Assembly: GCA_947383005.1 (NCBI GenBank) | Contig: CANDBT010000026.1 | Coordinates: 1-64,000 of the forward strand | From: an uncultured bacterium | GTDB taxonomy: Bacteria; Bacillota; Clostridia; Lachnospirales; Lachnospiraceae | Direction: 5' to 3' | Length of the DNA stretch: 64,000 nucleotides | Made by a program: the position numbers and the translations under genes | Part shown: one piece after another, positions 16,311-24,522 of the stretch | Layout: each line of letters begins with the position of its first letter | Numbering within the stretch: position 1 is the stretch's first letter | The notes under the pieces: generated by a model | What the model saw: only the letters and a program-made list of their open reading frames with translations | Databases searched by the model: none | What the model was told of the DNA's origin: nothing

Positions 16311-16805
16311 CTATCTGCCCTTGATGGCCTTTTCAGCAGCGATCTTCATCCCGCTGATCACCTCAGCCATACTGTCCAATTTTTTCAGGATTTCTTTCAG
16401 CTTCGGGACTTCCTCGCTGCTGATGATCCCATCCTCCGTTATTTCTATCAAATCCACCTTCACAGCTTTTATTTCATCTTCGTTAAAGCCTTTCAGAAGC
16501 CGCAGCGTAATTCCTTGTATGCCTTTTTCTTCTGTAGCCAATGGAAGGAACCCATGAACCGGGCACTCCTTCATACAATACCCGGTGATCAATTCCGGGG
16601 TACGATAGAGATCAGCCATAAGAACCACCTTGTCCACTGGCACAACCTTCGTGTTACCAAGCTCATAATCTGCCAACGTAGATACTGAAATTCCCAAAAG
16701 TTCCGCAGCTCCTTCCCGGCTGTATAGCCTTTCGTTGTATATTGCTGCCTTTTTCCTCGCCTGGAAATATACATTTGTGTTCTCACTTATAGGTCCTTTT
16801 CCCAT
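16311..16805 (-). CDS. HTH regulator (XRE-like)
   Basis: A 164-residue protein with an XRE-like HTH at about 27-65 (LYSREGAAELLGISVSTLAD, then YELGN). The C-terminal part is helical (LKEILKKLDSMAEVISGMKIAAEKA). A CPVHG/CMKEC cysteine pair after the HTH is shared by many Firmicutes phage regulators. It is the second gene of the early operon and probably tunes early or lytic expression. Confidence 0.75.
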   Translation of the reverse strand: MGKGPISENTNVYFQARKKAAIYNERLYSREGAAELLGISVSTLADYELGNTKVVPVDKVVLMADLYRTPELITGYCMKECPVHGFLPLATEEKGIQGITLRLLKGFNEDEIKAVKVDLIEITEDGIISSEEVPKLKEILKKLDSMAEVISGMKIAAEKAIKGR

Positions 16806-16833
16806 TCCATGTTACCTACCCTTCTGCTAAAAT

Positions 16834-17253
16834 CTAATCATCACCAGCAGGAATGGCCGGCAATTTAATATCCAGAATACGGTTGATGGCATCCACAATA
16901 TCTTCATTCATCATTTTGCCATTAATTACAAGCGATAGCCGATCTCTGGAGACATCCATCTTCTCTGCCAATTGATTGATGCTCATATCCCGGTACAAAA
17001 GCTTCGACTTAACTGCATTGCACCAGTCCCTCGATGGTGTATTAATGCGCTCCGGCAATCCCTTTGTTCCCAGCTTCTCGTTGATCTTCTCTACGATTTG
17101 CCTGTAGGTTTTGTTGGAATACCGCCCATTGATAACCGAAGATACTACTGCAAAACTGTAACCGATGCTTTCAGCTAACTGCTTGATTGTCATTCCTTCA
17201 TCAATCATAGCTTTTCGGACATCCTTGCTCCATTGTGATGGTTCCTTTCTCAT
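16834..17253 (-). CDS. Tandem-HTH Cro-like regulator
   Basis: A 139-residue protein with two Cro/cI-type HTH units (MTIKQLAESIGYSFAVVSSV and MSINQLAEKMDVSRDRLSLV), likely a duplicated domain. As the first gene of the early operon, it is the probable lytic (Cro-type) counterpart of the repressor encoded divergently. The ATG at 17253 follows AAAGGAG by 10 bases; the longer TTG start overlaps that site. Confidence 0.75.
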   Translation of the reverse strand: MRKEPSQWSKDVRKAMIDEGMTIKQLAESIGYSFAVVSSVINGRYSNKTYRQIVEKINEKLGTKGLPERINTPSRDWCNAVKSKLLYRDMSINQLAEKMDVSRDRLSLVINGKMMNEDIVDAINRILDIKLPAIPAGDD

Positions 17254-17491
17254 TTGAGTATCACTCCTTTCTCGCAATTGCTAATTACTTTGTATTTATT
17301 TTCACTAGTTTGCGTGCTATAATAGAATTAAGTCTATTTACAAACCCGCAAACTTGCGTTGAAATACTTGTCACCCTCTCAGCTCGCAACTTTGAAATGA
17401 TTTGTATTTCATAGTTATATTATACTACGCAACTGCGAATTTGTAAATATATTTATACTTGTTTGCGAAATTATTTACATGGAGGTTGCCA
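17254..17491. promoter_or_regulatory. Divergent lysogeny/early promoter region with CGCAA/TTGCG operators
   Basis: On the minus strand: TATAAT (plus 17419-17424), a 17-base spacer and TTTACA (plus 17442-17447), with CGCAACTGCG (17428-17437) inside the spacer. On the plus strand: TTGAAA (17392-17397) and TATATT (17416-17421), spaced by 18, serve the repressor. Further half-sites occur at 17273-17282, 17310-17316, 17346-17358 (CGCAAACTTGCG), 17384 and 17461. The two promoters overlap, as in a genetic switch. Confidence 0.75.
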
Positions 17492-17857
17492 ATGGAAATT
17501 ATTGAAAGAATCTACAAAACTCTCGGTGAACAAGGGAAAAAAGCATATGAACTTTGCGTAAAACTGGACATCAGTACCTCAACAATGTCAACATGGAAAG
17601 CGCGCACCAATGATCCGCCAGCCAAGTATATGAAAACTATTGCTGACTTTCTTGGAGTGTCTCTGGACTACCTTCTTACAGGGCAAGAGGCTCCCGTCCG
17701 CAAATCTACCACCCCAGAAGAAGATGAACTTCTTGAATTATTTCGTTTATTGCCCTCTGACAGAAAGCAGCGTTACCTTGGGAGATTGGAAAATGAGGTA
17801 GAGAATTATACAAAAGAACAAAAATACCTTGACGAGGAAAAAAGATTGTCAGTTTAG
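17492..17857 (+). CDS. cI-like repressor (HTH)
   Basis: A 121-residue protein with an HTH at about 15-60: YELCVKLDISTSTMSTWKAR then PPAKYMKTIADFLGVSLDYL. This is the short XRE type of repressor, with no LexA-like protease domain. ATG at 17492 follows GGAGG by 6 bases. Transcribed divergently from the Cro-like gene over shared operators, it is the expected lysogeny regulator. It lacks a cleavage domain, so induction probably needs another factor (inference). Confidence 0.85.
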   Translation: MEIIERIYKTLGEQGKKAYELCVKLDISTSTMSTWKARTNDPPAKYMKTIADFLGVSLDYLLTGQEAPVRKSTTPEEDELLELFRLLPSDRKQRYLGRLENEVENYTKEQKYLDEEKRLSV

Positions 17858-17902
17858 AATGGTATCGGCATCATAGCCGGTACTAAAAATAGGAGAATGC
17901 CT

Positions 17903-18220
17903 ATGACAAATTCCACCCTTTATTTCAAGCTGGCACGTTCGGAAGAAAAAGCAGGGAACGAATGTGCAGCCCTGCTTTTCTATCTTTCTTCATTCTGTGA
18001 AAGTTTTAATTCTAGTGCCAAAGACTATCCTTATGGCACCGTTGCAAAAATCAGAATGCTGCAGAACCGACTCTCACTGCCAGATCAGTTCTTATTTGAT
18101 CTGATGCACTCGTATGGCCCCTTATCGGATGCTGAGTGCCAGGAATTATTATCTGCTTCCATCTATGGTAACATTACCAGTGTGAATGCTATTCTTGCCG
18201 CCAGTACCAATATGGACTAA
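17903..18220 (+). CDS. Hypothetical lysogeny-module protein
   Basis: A 105-residue protein, helical, with no recognised domain. AGGAG lies 7 bases before the ATG at 17903. It lies between repressor and nuclease-like gene, where phages often carry genes expressed in the lysogen. It may act with the next gene; spacing is about 15 bases. Confidence 0.6.
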   Translation: MTNSTLYFKLARSEEKAGNECAALLFYLSSFCESFNSSAKDYPYGTVAKIRMLQNRLSLPDQFLFDLMHSYGPLSDAECQELLSASIYGNITSVNAILAASTNMD

Positions 18221-18235
18221 GGAATGGAGGAAATT

Positions 18236-18811
18236 ATGAAACCATTAACCGGAAATGAGGAATTTACCTTTCATGGCGCCAATACAGGACTATCAGTCAA
18301 AGACTTTTGGATCTGGGCGTATTCTGATTTAATTGACAACACCCAGCGTGGGGTAATGGCAGAATTTCTCGTTTATTCATCATTAAGAAATATCTCTCCG
18401 GATGCACAAATGCGGTTGAACTGGCTTCCTTTTGATGTGGAAAGCCCCTCCGGACGCCGGATTGAAGTAAAATCTGCCGCTTACATCCAAGCCTGGACCC
18501 CAGAAAATATCTTTGCTCAGATCCGTTTTGATATTGGGAAGAAATTGGCTTGGGATAATACAACTGCTGCTTATGCCCCTGAGGCAAAACGCAACTGCGA
18601 CCTATATGTTTTCTGCCTCTTTACTGCCAAGACAAAGGATGTCTCCCTGCTCGACCTGGACTATTGGGATTTTTATGTGCTGCCTACATCCGTTCTGAAT
18701 GAAAAAATGCCAGATCAGAAAGGAATATCTTTATCCTCCCTGCTCAAACTGGAACCGATAAAGACAAACTATTCAGGGCTTTGCTCTGTAATTGAATCAA
18801 TCAATCTGTAA
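18236..18811 (+). CDS. PD-(D/E)XK nuclease-like cargo protein
   Basis: A 191-residue protein with a typical metal-binding core: WLPFDVESPSGRRIEVKSAA (D ... ExK) at about 64-83, preceded by a conserved acidic helix (MAEFLVYSSL). This is the fold of restriction endonucleases and defence nucleases. GGAGG precedes the ATG at 18236. Position in the lysogeny module suggests a function in the lysogen, such as exclusion of other phages. No cognate methylase or partner is evident except possibly the small gene before it. Confidence 0.7.
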   Translation: MKPLTGNEEFTFHGANTGLSVKDFWIWAYSDLIDNTQRGVMAEFLVYSSLRNISPDAQMRLNWLPFDVESPSGRRIEVKSAAYIQAWTPENIFAQIRFDIGKKLAWDNTTAAYAPEAKRNCDLYVFCLFTAKTKDVSLLDLDYWDFYVLPTSVLNEKMPDQKGISLSSLLKLEPIKTNYSGLCSVIESINL

Positions 18812-18824
18812 AGGATGTGACGCT

Positions 18825-19955
18825 ATGAAACTGCCAAACGGCTATGGAAGTGTAACTAAATTATCTGGCAATAGGCGCAAACCATATCTCGCCCGCATTA
18901 CACTTGGATGGTCCCTTGATGAACAAACTGGCAAAGCAAAACAAAACCGTGTCCCACTTGGGACCTTCAAAACCAAGAAAGAGGCTCTACAGGCATTAGC
19001 TGAATACAGTGCTAATCCCTATGAAATTCAAGGAAATAATCTCATTTTAATTGAGCTTTATCAAAAATGGACTGATTCCTATTTCCCTACACTTGAAAGT
19101 CCATCGTCTGTAAGGACGATTAATTCTGCATGGAAATACTGTCATGCAATCTACAATATGCGAGTTAAAGATATCCGAGCTAGGCATATAAAAGGAATTA
19201 TGGAGGATGGTTTTATTATTTCTGACCGTGGTAAAGATGCTGGTAAAAAAGTAATGGCCTCTCCCAACACCAAAGCCCGGATTAAATCTTTATTCAATCT
19301 CATGTTAGATTATGCTGTAGAATATGAATTAGTGGACAAAAACTATGCAAGGACTTTTGACTTATCATCCGATATTGTGAAGGAAAAAAGCGATTCCACC
19401 AGAGACCATATTGCCTTTACGGATAAAGAAATGAAAGCACTATGGGACAATGTGGATCGCCTACGTTTTGTGGACTGGATTTTGATTCAGTGTTATATGG
19501 GATGGAGGCCACAAGAGCTTGCCATTTTGAGAATTGAAGATGTTAATCTGGAAGGACAATATATTACAGGAGGAATGAAAACAGATTCTGGGAAAAACCG
19601 TATAGTACCTATCCACCCCCGCATAAAAGGACTAATATCAAAAAACTATAGCGAAGCCATTACGCTTGGCAGCAAATATCTCCTTAATGACCCTAAATCT
19701 CCCAAAGGTGGAATGAGTATTACATACGATAAATATGCAGGCCGTTTTGATAAGATTATAAGCTCCCTAAATTTACGCAAAGATCATCGCCCCCATGACC
19801 CGCGTAAAACTTTCGTTACCATGGCCAAAAAGGCCGGTGTCGATGAATACGTGATCAAGCGAATTATCGGCCACAGAATTACAGACCTGACCGAGGGGAC
19901 ATATACTGAACGAGATCTGGAATGGCTGAAAAGGGAAATCGAAAAAATACCATAA
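18825..19955 (+). CDS. int: Tyrosine integrase
   Basis: A 376-residue integrase with an N-terminal arm-binding segment (LPNGYGSVTKLSGNRRKPYL), a SAM-like core-binding region and a catalytic domain with the residues R (GWRPQELA), K (TDSGKNR), HxxR (HDPRKT), H (GHRI) and Y (YTERDL). It would insert the circular phage genome into the host chromosome. The start at 18825 follows AAAGGATG. It shares its message with the repressor and cargo genes. attP is likely just downstream. Confidence 0.95.
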   Translation: MKLPNGYGSVTKLSGNRRKPYLARITLGWSLDEQTGKAKQNRVPLGTFKTKKEALQALAEYSANPYEIQGNNLILIELYQKWTDSYFPTLESPSSVRTINSAWKYCHAIYNMRVKDIRARHIKGIMEDGFIISDRGKDAGKKVMASPNTKARIKSLFNLMLDYAVEYELVDKNYARTFDLSSDIVKEKSDSTRDHIAFTDKEMKALWDNVDRLRFVDWILIQCYMGWRPQELAILRIEDVNLEGQYITGGMKTDSGKNRIVPIHPRIKGLISKNYSEAITLGSKYLLNDPKSPKGGMSITYDKYAGRFDKIISSLNLRKDHRPHDPRKTFVTMAKKAGVDEYVIKRIIGHRITDLTEGTYTERDLEWLKREIEKIP

Positions 19956-20019
19956 TCTACCTTAATGGTGTCCTGACAAGTCCTGATAAAGTATAAAATT
20001 TCGTGAATAGGAAACACAC

Positions 20020-20259
20020 AGGCAACAAAAAAGGTTGAAAACGGCGTCTTTTCGGTACATTGCCGTTTCCGTTGAGGAAGCTGCCAAGGCTGGGAAGTTC
20101 TAAATTCATTTTTTCTGACAAGTCTGAAAGTACCGTAATTCCAAGGATTGCGGTACTTTTTTATTTTATCCGTTTTGTATCAGATTTGCTGTGAAATGTC
20201 CTGAAAATTGCTCCGCAGGTAACGTATAGGTAACAAGTAGGCAACACACCACAGGTAAC
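20020..20259 (+). other. Probable attP region with integrase arm repeats
   Basis: Repeats of AGG(T/C)AAC occur at 20020-20026, 20217-20223, 20228-20234, 20239-20245 and 20253-20259, on both sides of terminator-like sequence. Such spaced direct repeats behind an integrase gene are typical arm sites. The core crossover sequence is not identifiable without the host attachment site. The 439-base gap between the integrase and the next gene holds only this and two hairpins. Confidence 0.5.
20127..20165 (+). terminator. Terminator after the integrase
   Basis: AAAGTACCG (20127-20135) pairs with CGGTACTTT (20151-20159) and is followed by a T-rich run, consistent with a rho-independent terminator for the lysogeny transcript. 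Confidence 0.7.
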
Positions 20260-20280
20260 AAATTTTTCCGGGTAAAGCCG

Positions 20281-20317
20281 AAAGAAAGCCGCAACTACAA
20301 TAGCTACAGCTTTCTTT
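20281..20317. terminator. Probable bidirectional terminator
   Basis: AAAGAAAGC (20281-20289) and GCTTTCTTT (20309-20317) form a 9-base-pair stem flanked by A/T-rich sequence on both sides. It probably closes the accessory operon coming leftward (stop at 20394). Confidence 0.55.
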
Positions 20318-20393
20318 ATATTTTATGCATATTCAATTTACTTAGTCGGTCTCACTACGTCTGCGATTCAACATCCAGCAGGAAATACCATCA

Positions 20394-20633
20394 TTATGCC
20401 TCTGCCCCATCATATATATATCCCGTTTCCTCCCAAAACTTCAGTGGTGATATATAATAATCAAATTGTGAGCTTCCTTCCTTTTTGAATGCCACTCCAA
20501 ATTTCAGGAGCCCTTGAATAATTCCCTGACGGATAAACTGCTGGTCTTTTTTCATAACACGAGCTGCTACTGCCACCGGTACATTCTCCCCGGTAAATTG
20601 AGGTATCTCTAAGTATACTTTTCTTTTATCCAT
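20394..20633 (-). CDS. Small winged-helix-like phage protein (possible excisionase-type)
   Basis: A 79-residue protein, KVYLEIPQFTGENVPVAVAA then MKKDQQFIRQGIIQGLLKFG and YYISPLKFWEETGYIY. The family is common beside the integrase in Clostridia phages and looks like a short DNA-binding wing-helix protein, so an excisionase or regulatory role is plausible but unproven. It overlaps the next upstream gene by 8 bases and is the last gene of the accessory operon. Confidence 0.65.
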   Translation of the reverse strand: MDKRKVYLEIPQFTGENVPVAVAARVMKKDQQFIRQGIIQGLLKFGVAFKKEGSSQFDYYISPLKFWEETGYIYDGAEA

Positions 20634-20868
20634 CTTTTTCCCCCTTTGCCTGACTCAATGCCTGTAAAATATCATTTGCTTTCTTCTCTCCAATCCCCTT
20701 TACCTGTAGAATTGCCTGTGTAATTTCTTCATCAGACAATCCGGACGCTTCCTGCTTTCCCGCTTCATATCCTCTCTTATACAGGTTCTCGCAGAAAGCA
20801 CTCATTTGTCCATGATCCATTTTCCTGATACCCTTGTATGTTTTCCTGTTTAATTCAAATGCTCTCAC
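20626..20868 (-). CDS. Small helix-hairpin-helix protein
   Basis: An 80-residue protein. The C-terminal part LQVKGIGEKKANDILQAL fits a helix-hairpin-helix, a non-specific DNA-binding motif. GTG start 7 bases after AAGGAGG. It pairs with the following gene by an 8-base overlap. Role unknown, likely with DNA. Confidence 0.65.
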   Translation of the reverse strand: MRAFELNRKTYKGIRKMDHGQMSAFCENLYKRGYEAGKQEASGLSDEEITQAILQVKGIGEKKANDILQALSQAKGEKDG

Positions 20869-20885
20869 ATCTTCGCCTCCTTATC

Positions 20886-21665
20886 CTATATTGGCAAACT
20901 CAATTGCATATCCTCGGATACAAACCTTTGATCTAAGTCATAGATCGTACTGCCATCAGACCTATATGAAAAAGGCACCTTGTCCTGCCAGTCTTTGAAA
21001 CTGCTCCATAACTCCGGCAGATGCTTTCGGATATTTCTCAGCTCTTTCAGATTTTTTTGCTGGCAATGCTGGCAACTTACCCTATCCAATATGTCATATA
21101 ATCTGATTCCGGATTGTTTCCACTGCACTCCATGCTGATAACAATACTCCAGACAGTCCGCCTCCATCATCCCCCACTTTATCAATGGATATGACTTTGC
21201 ATAATTCTTATGAGGTTTTATGTCTATTCGCTGTGCCTCGTCAGCCGCTATGCCTACATACTCGATCACAAATCTCTCTAATGACTGATAATATCCATTT
21301 AAAAGCTGCCTTTTTATAGCTGTTCCCCATCGCTGCTTTCCACACCATCCATATCCCTTACATCCATTCCGCTTTTCATGCTCAAATACCATAAACTCAA
21401 ACATACTCAACTCAACTCCTGTATTCGCTCTGTATTCCTGATATTCTTCTGTTTCTGGTATGCTGAGGACAGTAAACTTGATCCTCTCTTTCAAACATAT
21501 ACTTGCCGCAAACAGAAGTGCATCATATGTTGCTTGGTATTCATCGCCTAAATCTACAGTTACAACTTCATCCAGCCTTACATCTTCCTCCAAAATCTTT
21601 AAGAATAATGCCAGGCTATCCTTGCCGCCGCTTAGCGACAATGTATAATACGAAAGATTCTTCAT
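20886..21665 (-). CDS. PAPS-reductase/PP-ATPase family protein
   Basis: A 259-residue protein with an N-terminal SGGKDSLAL PP-loop (about 10-18) and a C-terminal CQHCQQ cysteine cluster (about 209-214). Members of the phosphoadenylylsulphate reductase family are frequent in phages; some act in DNA phosphorothioation (DndC) or tRNA/nucleotide modification. The sequence does not reveal the substrate. No dndD/E-like partner is seen. The ATG at 21665 has a weak binding site, and a structured leader lies upstream. Confidence 0.85.
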   Translation of the reverse strand: MKNLSYYTLSLSGGKDSLALFLKILEEDVRLDEVVTVDLGDEYQATYDALLFAASICLKERIKFTVLSIPETEEYQEYRANTGVELSMFEFMVFEHEKRNGCKGYGWCGKQRWGTAIKRQLLNGYYQSLERFVIEYVGIAADEAQRIDIKPHKNYAKSYPLIKWGMMEADCLEYCYQHGVQWKQSGIRLYDILDRVSCQHCQQKNLKELRNIRKHLPELWSSFKDWQDKVPFSYRSDGSTIYDLDQRFVSEDMQLSLPI

Positions 21666-21680
21666 AACACCACGAAACAA

Positions 21681-21837
21681 ATTCCGCTCGTGGATAGGAC
21701 CTCACGCCTCCCATGCTACTTCGGTACAGCTTTCGCAAAGTAGCTCCCACTCATACCTCTTTCACGCTGCTGTCAGTCCTTTTGTTCTCGCCACTTTTCA
21801 CGCTTTGGCGGTCAACCCGGTTTACCGGGATTCGTTA
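21681..21837 (-). promoter_or_regulatory. Structured intercistronic leader before the PAPS-reductase-like gene
   Basis: A 157-base stretch with three inverted repeats on the minus strand: CCCGG/CCGGG (21816-21829), GCTACTT/AAGTAGC (about 21715-21744) and CCACGA/TCGTGG (about 21670-21694). No coding frame longer than 17 codons was found. It may be an RNA processing site, attenuator or small RNA; the function is open. Confidence 0.4.
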
Positions 21838-22308
21838 TTACTCCTTTCTCATTAATCCTTTCGGGAATTCCTCAATAACCTCCATACAATCCATAGGAAC
21901 CAGCCTGCTCCTGTTACATCCATAATAAACCAAGGCACATTTTCGTTGCTCGTGAATCTCCTTCCCCACATATGTCCACTCATGATACGTATCATACGCG
22001 GTATCAACATACAGATACGCAGAAACCACGACCATCTTCATGCCGACAACAATACCGGTAAACTCCTTCTCTACACATTCATAATAGTTTTTCAGGAAAT
22101 CCAGGCTTCCATCGCAATCCTCAACTTCTTTCGTCCATACACCAGTGCCGCTTGCGTTCTTCCTGTTTGAATCGCTATACAGATAGCGCTCTAGCCCATC
22201 CTCCGTTTCCCTGGGCTCTAGTTTAATTATGCACCTGCCATCGTTAATTTTCTTCATGTATGCCTGGCATTTTACTGTCTGGAACATCCACTCGTTACAC
22301 TTTTCCAT
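21838..22308 (-). CDS. Hypothetical phage protein
   Basis: A 156-residue protein of unknown family. A beta-rich middle (FTGIVVGMKMVVVSAYLYVD) and scattered tryptophan/tyrosine suggest a small globular fold. It follows an ASCH gene in the accessory operon. Two genes later comes the PAPS-reductase-like protein. Confidence 0.65.
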   Translation of the reverse strand: MEKCNEWMFQTVKCQAYMKKINDGRCIIKLEPRETEDGLERYLYSDSNRKNASGTGVWTKEVEDCDGSLDFLKNYYECVEKEFTGIVVGMKMVVVSAYLYVDTAYDTYHEWTYVGKEIHEQRKCALVYYGCNRSRLVPMDCMEVIEEFPKGLMRKE

Positions 22309-22325
22309 CGTTAGTCACCATTTCC

Positions 22326-22667
22326 CTATATACTCTTAATATGAAACCTATAGTATTCCTTTTCCTGTTTTGCTCCCCATTCTTCTTTCCCTTTACCGAC
22401 TGACAGCGTACACTTTGCAACGAATGAGGGAGAAGCTTTGCTGTAACCGTTGCGAAACATGACGTTAAACGGTCGTGTTTCTCCAATTACTTCTGTGCAA
22501 ACTTTAATGATAATTAAAACAGCTTCGTCGTCATCATCACAATCTGTAATATCAAGTAAATTTCTAATCCTTGATGTGTAATACGGCTTAATCTCCCGAT
22601 ATTCCTCCTTCTTCTCGCCCGACAAAATCATGTTGAACCACTTTTTCTTGATTGGCAAAATCAGCAT
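22326..22667 (-). CDS. ASCH-domain protein
   Basis: A 113-residue protein starting LILPIKKKWFNMILSGEKKE and YREIKPYYTSRI, a strong match to the ASCH domain (RNA-binding, related to PUA). Bacterial ASCH proteins include an RNA-modifying amidohydrolase, but this form is of unknown role. GGGGGTGATGGG precedes the ATG. Confidence 0.8.
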   Translation of the reverse strand: MLILPIKKKWFNMILSGEKKEEYREIKPYYTSRIRNLLDITDCDDDDEAVLIIIKVCTEVIGETRPFNVMFRNGYSKASPSFVAKCTLSVGKGKEEWGAKQEKEYYRFHIKSI

Positions 22668-22671
22668 CCCA

Positions 22672-23148
22672 TCACCCCCTGTCTCGCTCCGCCGACCGGA
22701 ACATCATCAATAACATTTCAGATACCGGCCTCGTTCTGTCCTTCCTCAATGCTTTCTTCACAGACTTTAGGTCATACCATGCGCCACGCCAATTCATTTT
22801 CTCAGGGACAAACACGCCTATCCCGTATGGGATTTCATTTTTCACCTTTTCGTATACTTCCTCCGGCATGACGTAATAGTTATAATCTCCGAGGAAATTA
22901 TGGCCGTTTTTCGAGTGGAAGTCCTCTACTGAGGACTTCACTTCGTAACAATAAAAATCTCCTTTTTCGATTCCGGACACCGTATTGTTGACCGGCTTGA
23001 ATTTCATAAAATCTACCCGAACCGCTTTGCTGGTGGCATAATCAAATGTAACCTCCCTAGCCCAATAAATCCTTGGATCCTTATTGGGGTTTATGTACAT
23101 TTGGGTTGACAATGAAAGCATCGCCGTAATCTCTTTCCTGTTCTCCAT
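22672..23148 (-). CDS. PD-(D/E)XK nuclease-like protein (MmcB-like)
   Basis: A 158-residue protein with RVDFMKFKPV then a core GDFYCYEVKSSVEDF at about 62-76, where the D-(x)n-ExK pattern is the metal-binding core of PD-(D/E)XK proteins. The NFLGDYNYYVMP segment that follows resembles small DNA-repair-type MmcB proteins. The function is unknown; location next to ParB suggests DNA handling. Confidence 0.7.
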   Translation of the reverse strand: MENRKEITAMLSLSTQMYINPNKDPRIYWAREVTFDYATSKAVRVDFMKFKPVNNTVSGIEKGDFYCYEVKSSVEDFHSKNGHNFLGDYNYYVMPEEVYEKVKNEIPYGIGVFVPEKMNWRGAWYDLKSVKKALRKDRTRPVSEMLLMMFRSAERDRG

Positions 23149-23151
23149 GAC

Positions 23152-24513
23152 CTACCCCCGCTTTTGGTACAATTCGTGAGTTCCGTCAAGCATCTGCTTT
23201 TCCTCTTCTGTGGCAGAAAACCCATATCTTTTCAGGAAATCAACCACCGCCATCACCTTCTCAGCGCTTTCCTGTTTGTACTCCACATTGTAATTATACA
23301 TTTCGTACTTTTTAATACTGCTCATATATGCAAGAGCCAAATGCAGAGGACTCAGGTTCTTCTCCCATTCCAAAAATTCTTTATATTTCTCTGGATCATT
23401 GCTTTCCAGTTCATACATTCCTCTCCCAGAATAGAAATTCACTAGATCAGATCTGTAGAAATCCACACCACCTTTTACCATTGCCAGCACCAAAGCTTTA
23501 TACAGCTCAACATCCTCTTTCAGAGGCTCTACCTCTTTTGTAATGATTTCCTTTATGAAACGGTCAATCTTCACATACATTGCCTTATGCCTCTGTTTCA
23601 ATTCTTTCTTTGCTTTGGCTTTCTTCTTCTCTTTAATCTCGTATTCGGACAACTCCCTTTTCTGCTTTTTAGCCGGGACGATAACCGCTATTTCGCTGCT
23701 CCAGAATACCTCCCACAAAGCCCCGTCCTCAAATTTCTTCAATGTTTTTGGTACCTCTTTTTCCAACTGCCAGGATTGAAGAATATCCCATTTTCCAGAA
23801 TACCTCTCATGTTCAGTACCATCAGGTGCTTTCTTAATTCCATTCTTTTCAAAAAGCTTCAAAAACAGCTTTTTATTCCTGGCTCTTGTTTCCGCCACTA
23901 CAGCTTGTCTTGCCCTCCATACCAAATTCCTCGAATCCGTTGCCTCTTTTAAAACCTTATCTCTGATCTTGATGTCCTCGATCTTCTCCAGCTCATACAA
24001 ATCTTTCAAATTCAGTTGGAAGCTTTCGTCCTTCTCCTTGCTTTGCAATTCCTTCTGGTTCAGTTTGGCAATATTCAACCGATGCCGGATTGTGGTTTTA
24101 CTGAATCCGGTCTTTTCAGCAATCTGCGCTTCCGTGTCCCCCAGATCAAGCATCATCTGGAAACCATTCGCCTGCTCCCAAATCGTAAGATCATTCCTCT
24201 GCATATTCTCTTCCAGCATCGTGGAGACCTGATCTTTCTTACTCATATCATCGACTATCCGGCAAGGAAGTTCTTTTAGTCCAGCCATCTTGGCGGCAGC
24301 ACATCTTCTATGACCGATAATCAACGTGTACCCTTCCTCGTTCCACTCCGCTTTTTCATCCCAGTGCCCCGGAATAACTGTAAGATTCTGCATAACCCCT
24401 TTCTTTTTAATTGACTCCGCCAGCTCTGACAAATCCCCTAAATCTTTCCTGGGATTGTCTGGGTGCTGATAAATATTTTCTACTGCAATATATGTAATAC
24501 TATTGTTTTCCAT
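23152..24513 (-). CDS. ParB/RepB/Spo0J family protein
   Basis: A 453-residue protein with a full ParB N-terminal domain: IYQHPDNPRKDLGDLSELAE, TLIIGHRRCAAAKMAGLKEL, then ENMQRNDLTIWEQANGFQMM and an HTH region AQIAEKTGFSKTTIRHRLNI. The C-terminal third is phage-specific. There is no ParA, so plasmid-style partitioning is doubtful; it may be a DNA-binding regulator or CTPase. GGAGG precedes the ATG. Confidence 0.9.
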   Translation of the reverse strand: MENNSITYIAVENIYQHPDNPRKDLGDLSELAESIKKKGVMQNLTVIPGHWDEKAEWNEEGYTLIIGHRRCAAAKMAGLKELPCRIVDDMSKKDQVSTMLEENMQRNDLTIWEQANGFQMMLDLGDTEAQIAEKTGFSKTTIRHRLNIAKLNQKELQSKEKDESFQLNLKDLYELEKIEDIKIRDKVLKEATDSRNLVWRARQAVVAETRARNKKLFLKLFEKNGIKKAPDGTEHERYSGKWDILQSWQLEKEVPKTLKKFEDGALWEVFWSSEIAVIVPAKKQKRELSEYEIKEKKKAKAKKELKQRHKAMYVKIDRFIKEIITKEVEPLKEDVELYKALVLAMVKGGVDFYRSDLVNFYSGRGMYELESNDPEKYKEFLEWEKNLSPLHLALAYMSSIKKYEMYNYNVEYKQESAEKVMAVVDFLKRYGFSATEEEKQMLDGTHELYQKRG

Positions 24514-24522
24514 ATTTCCTCC

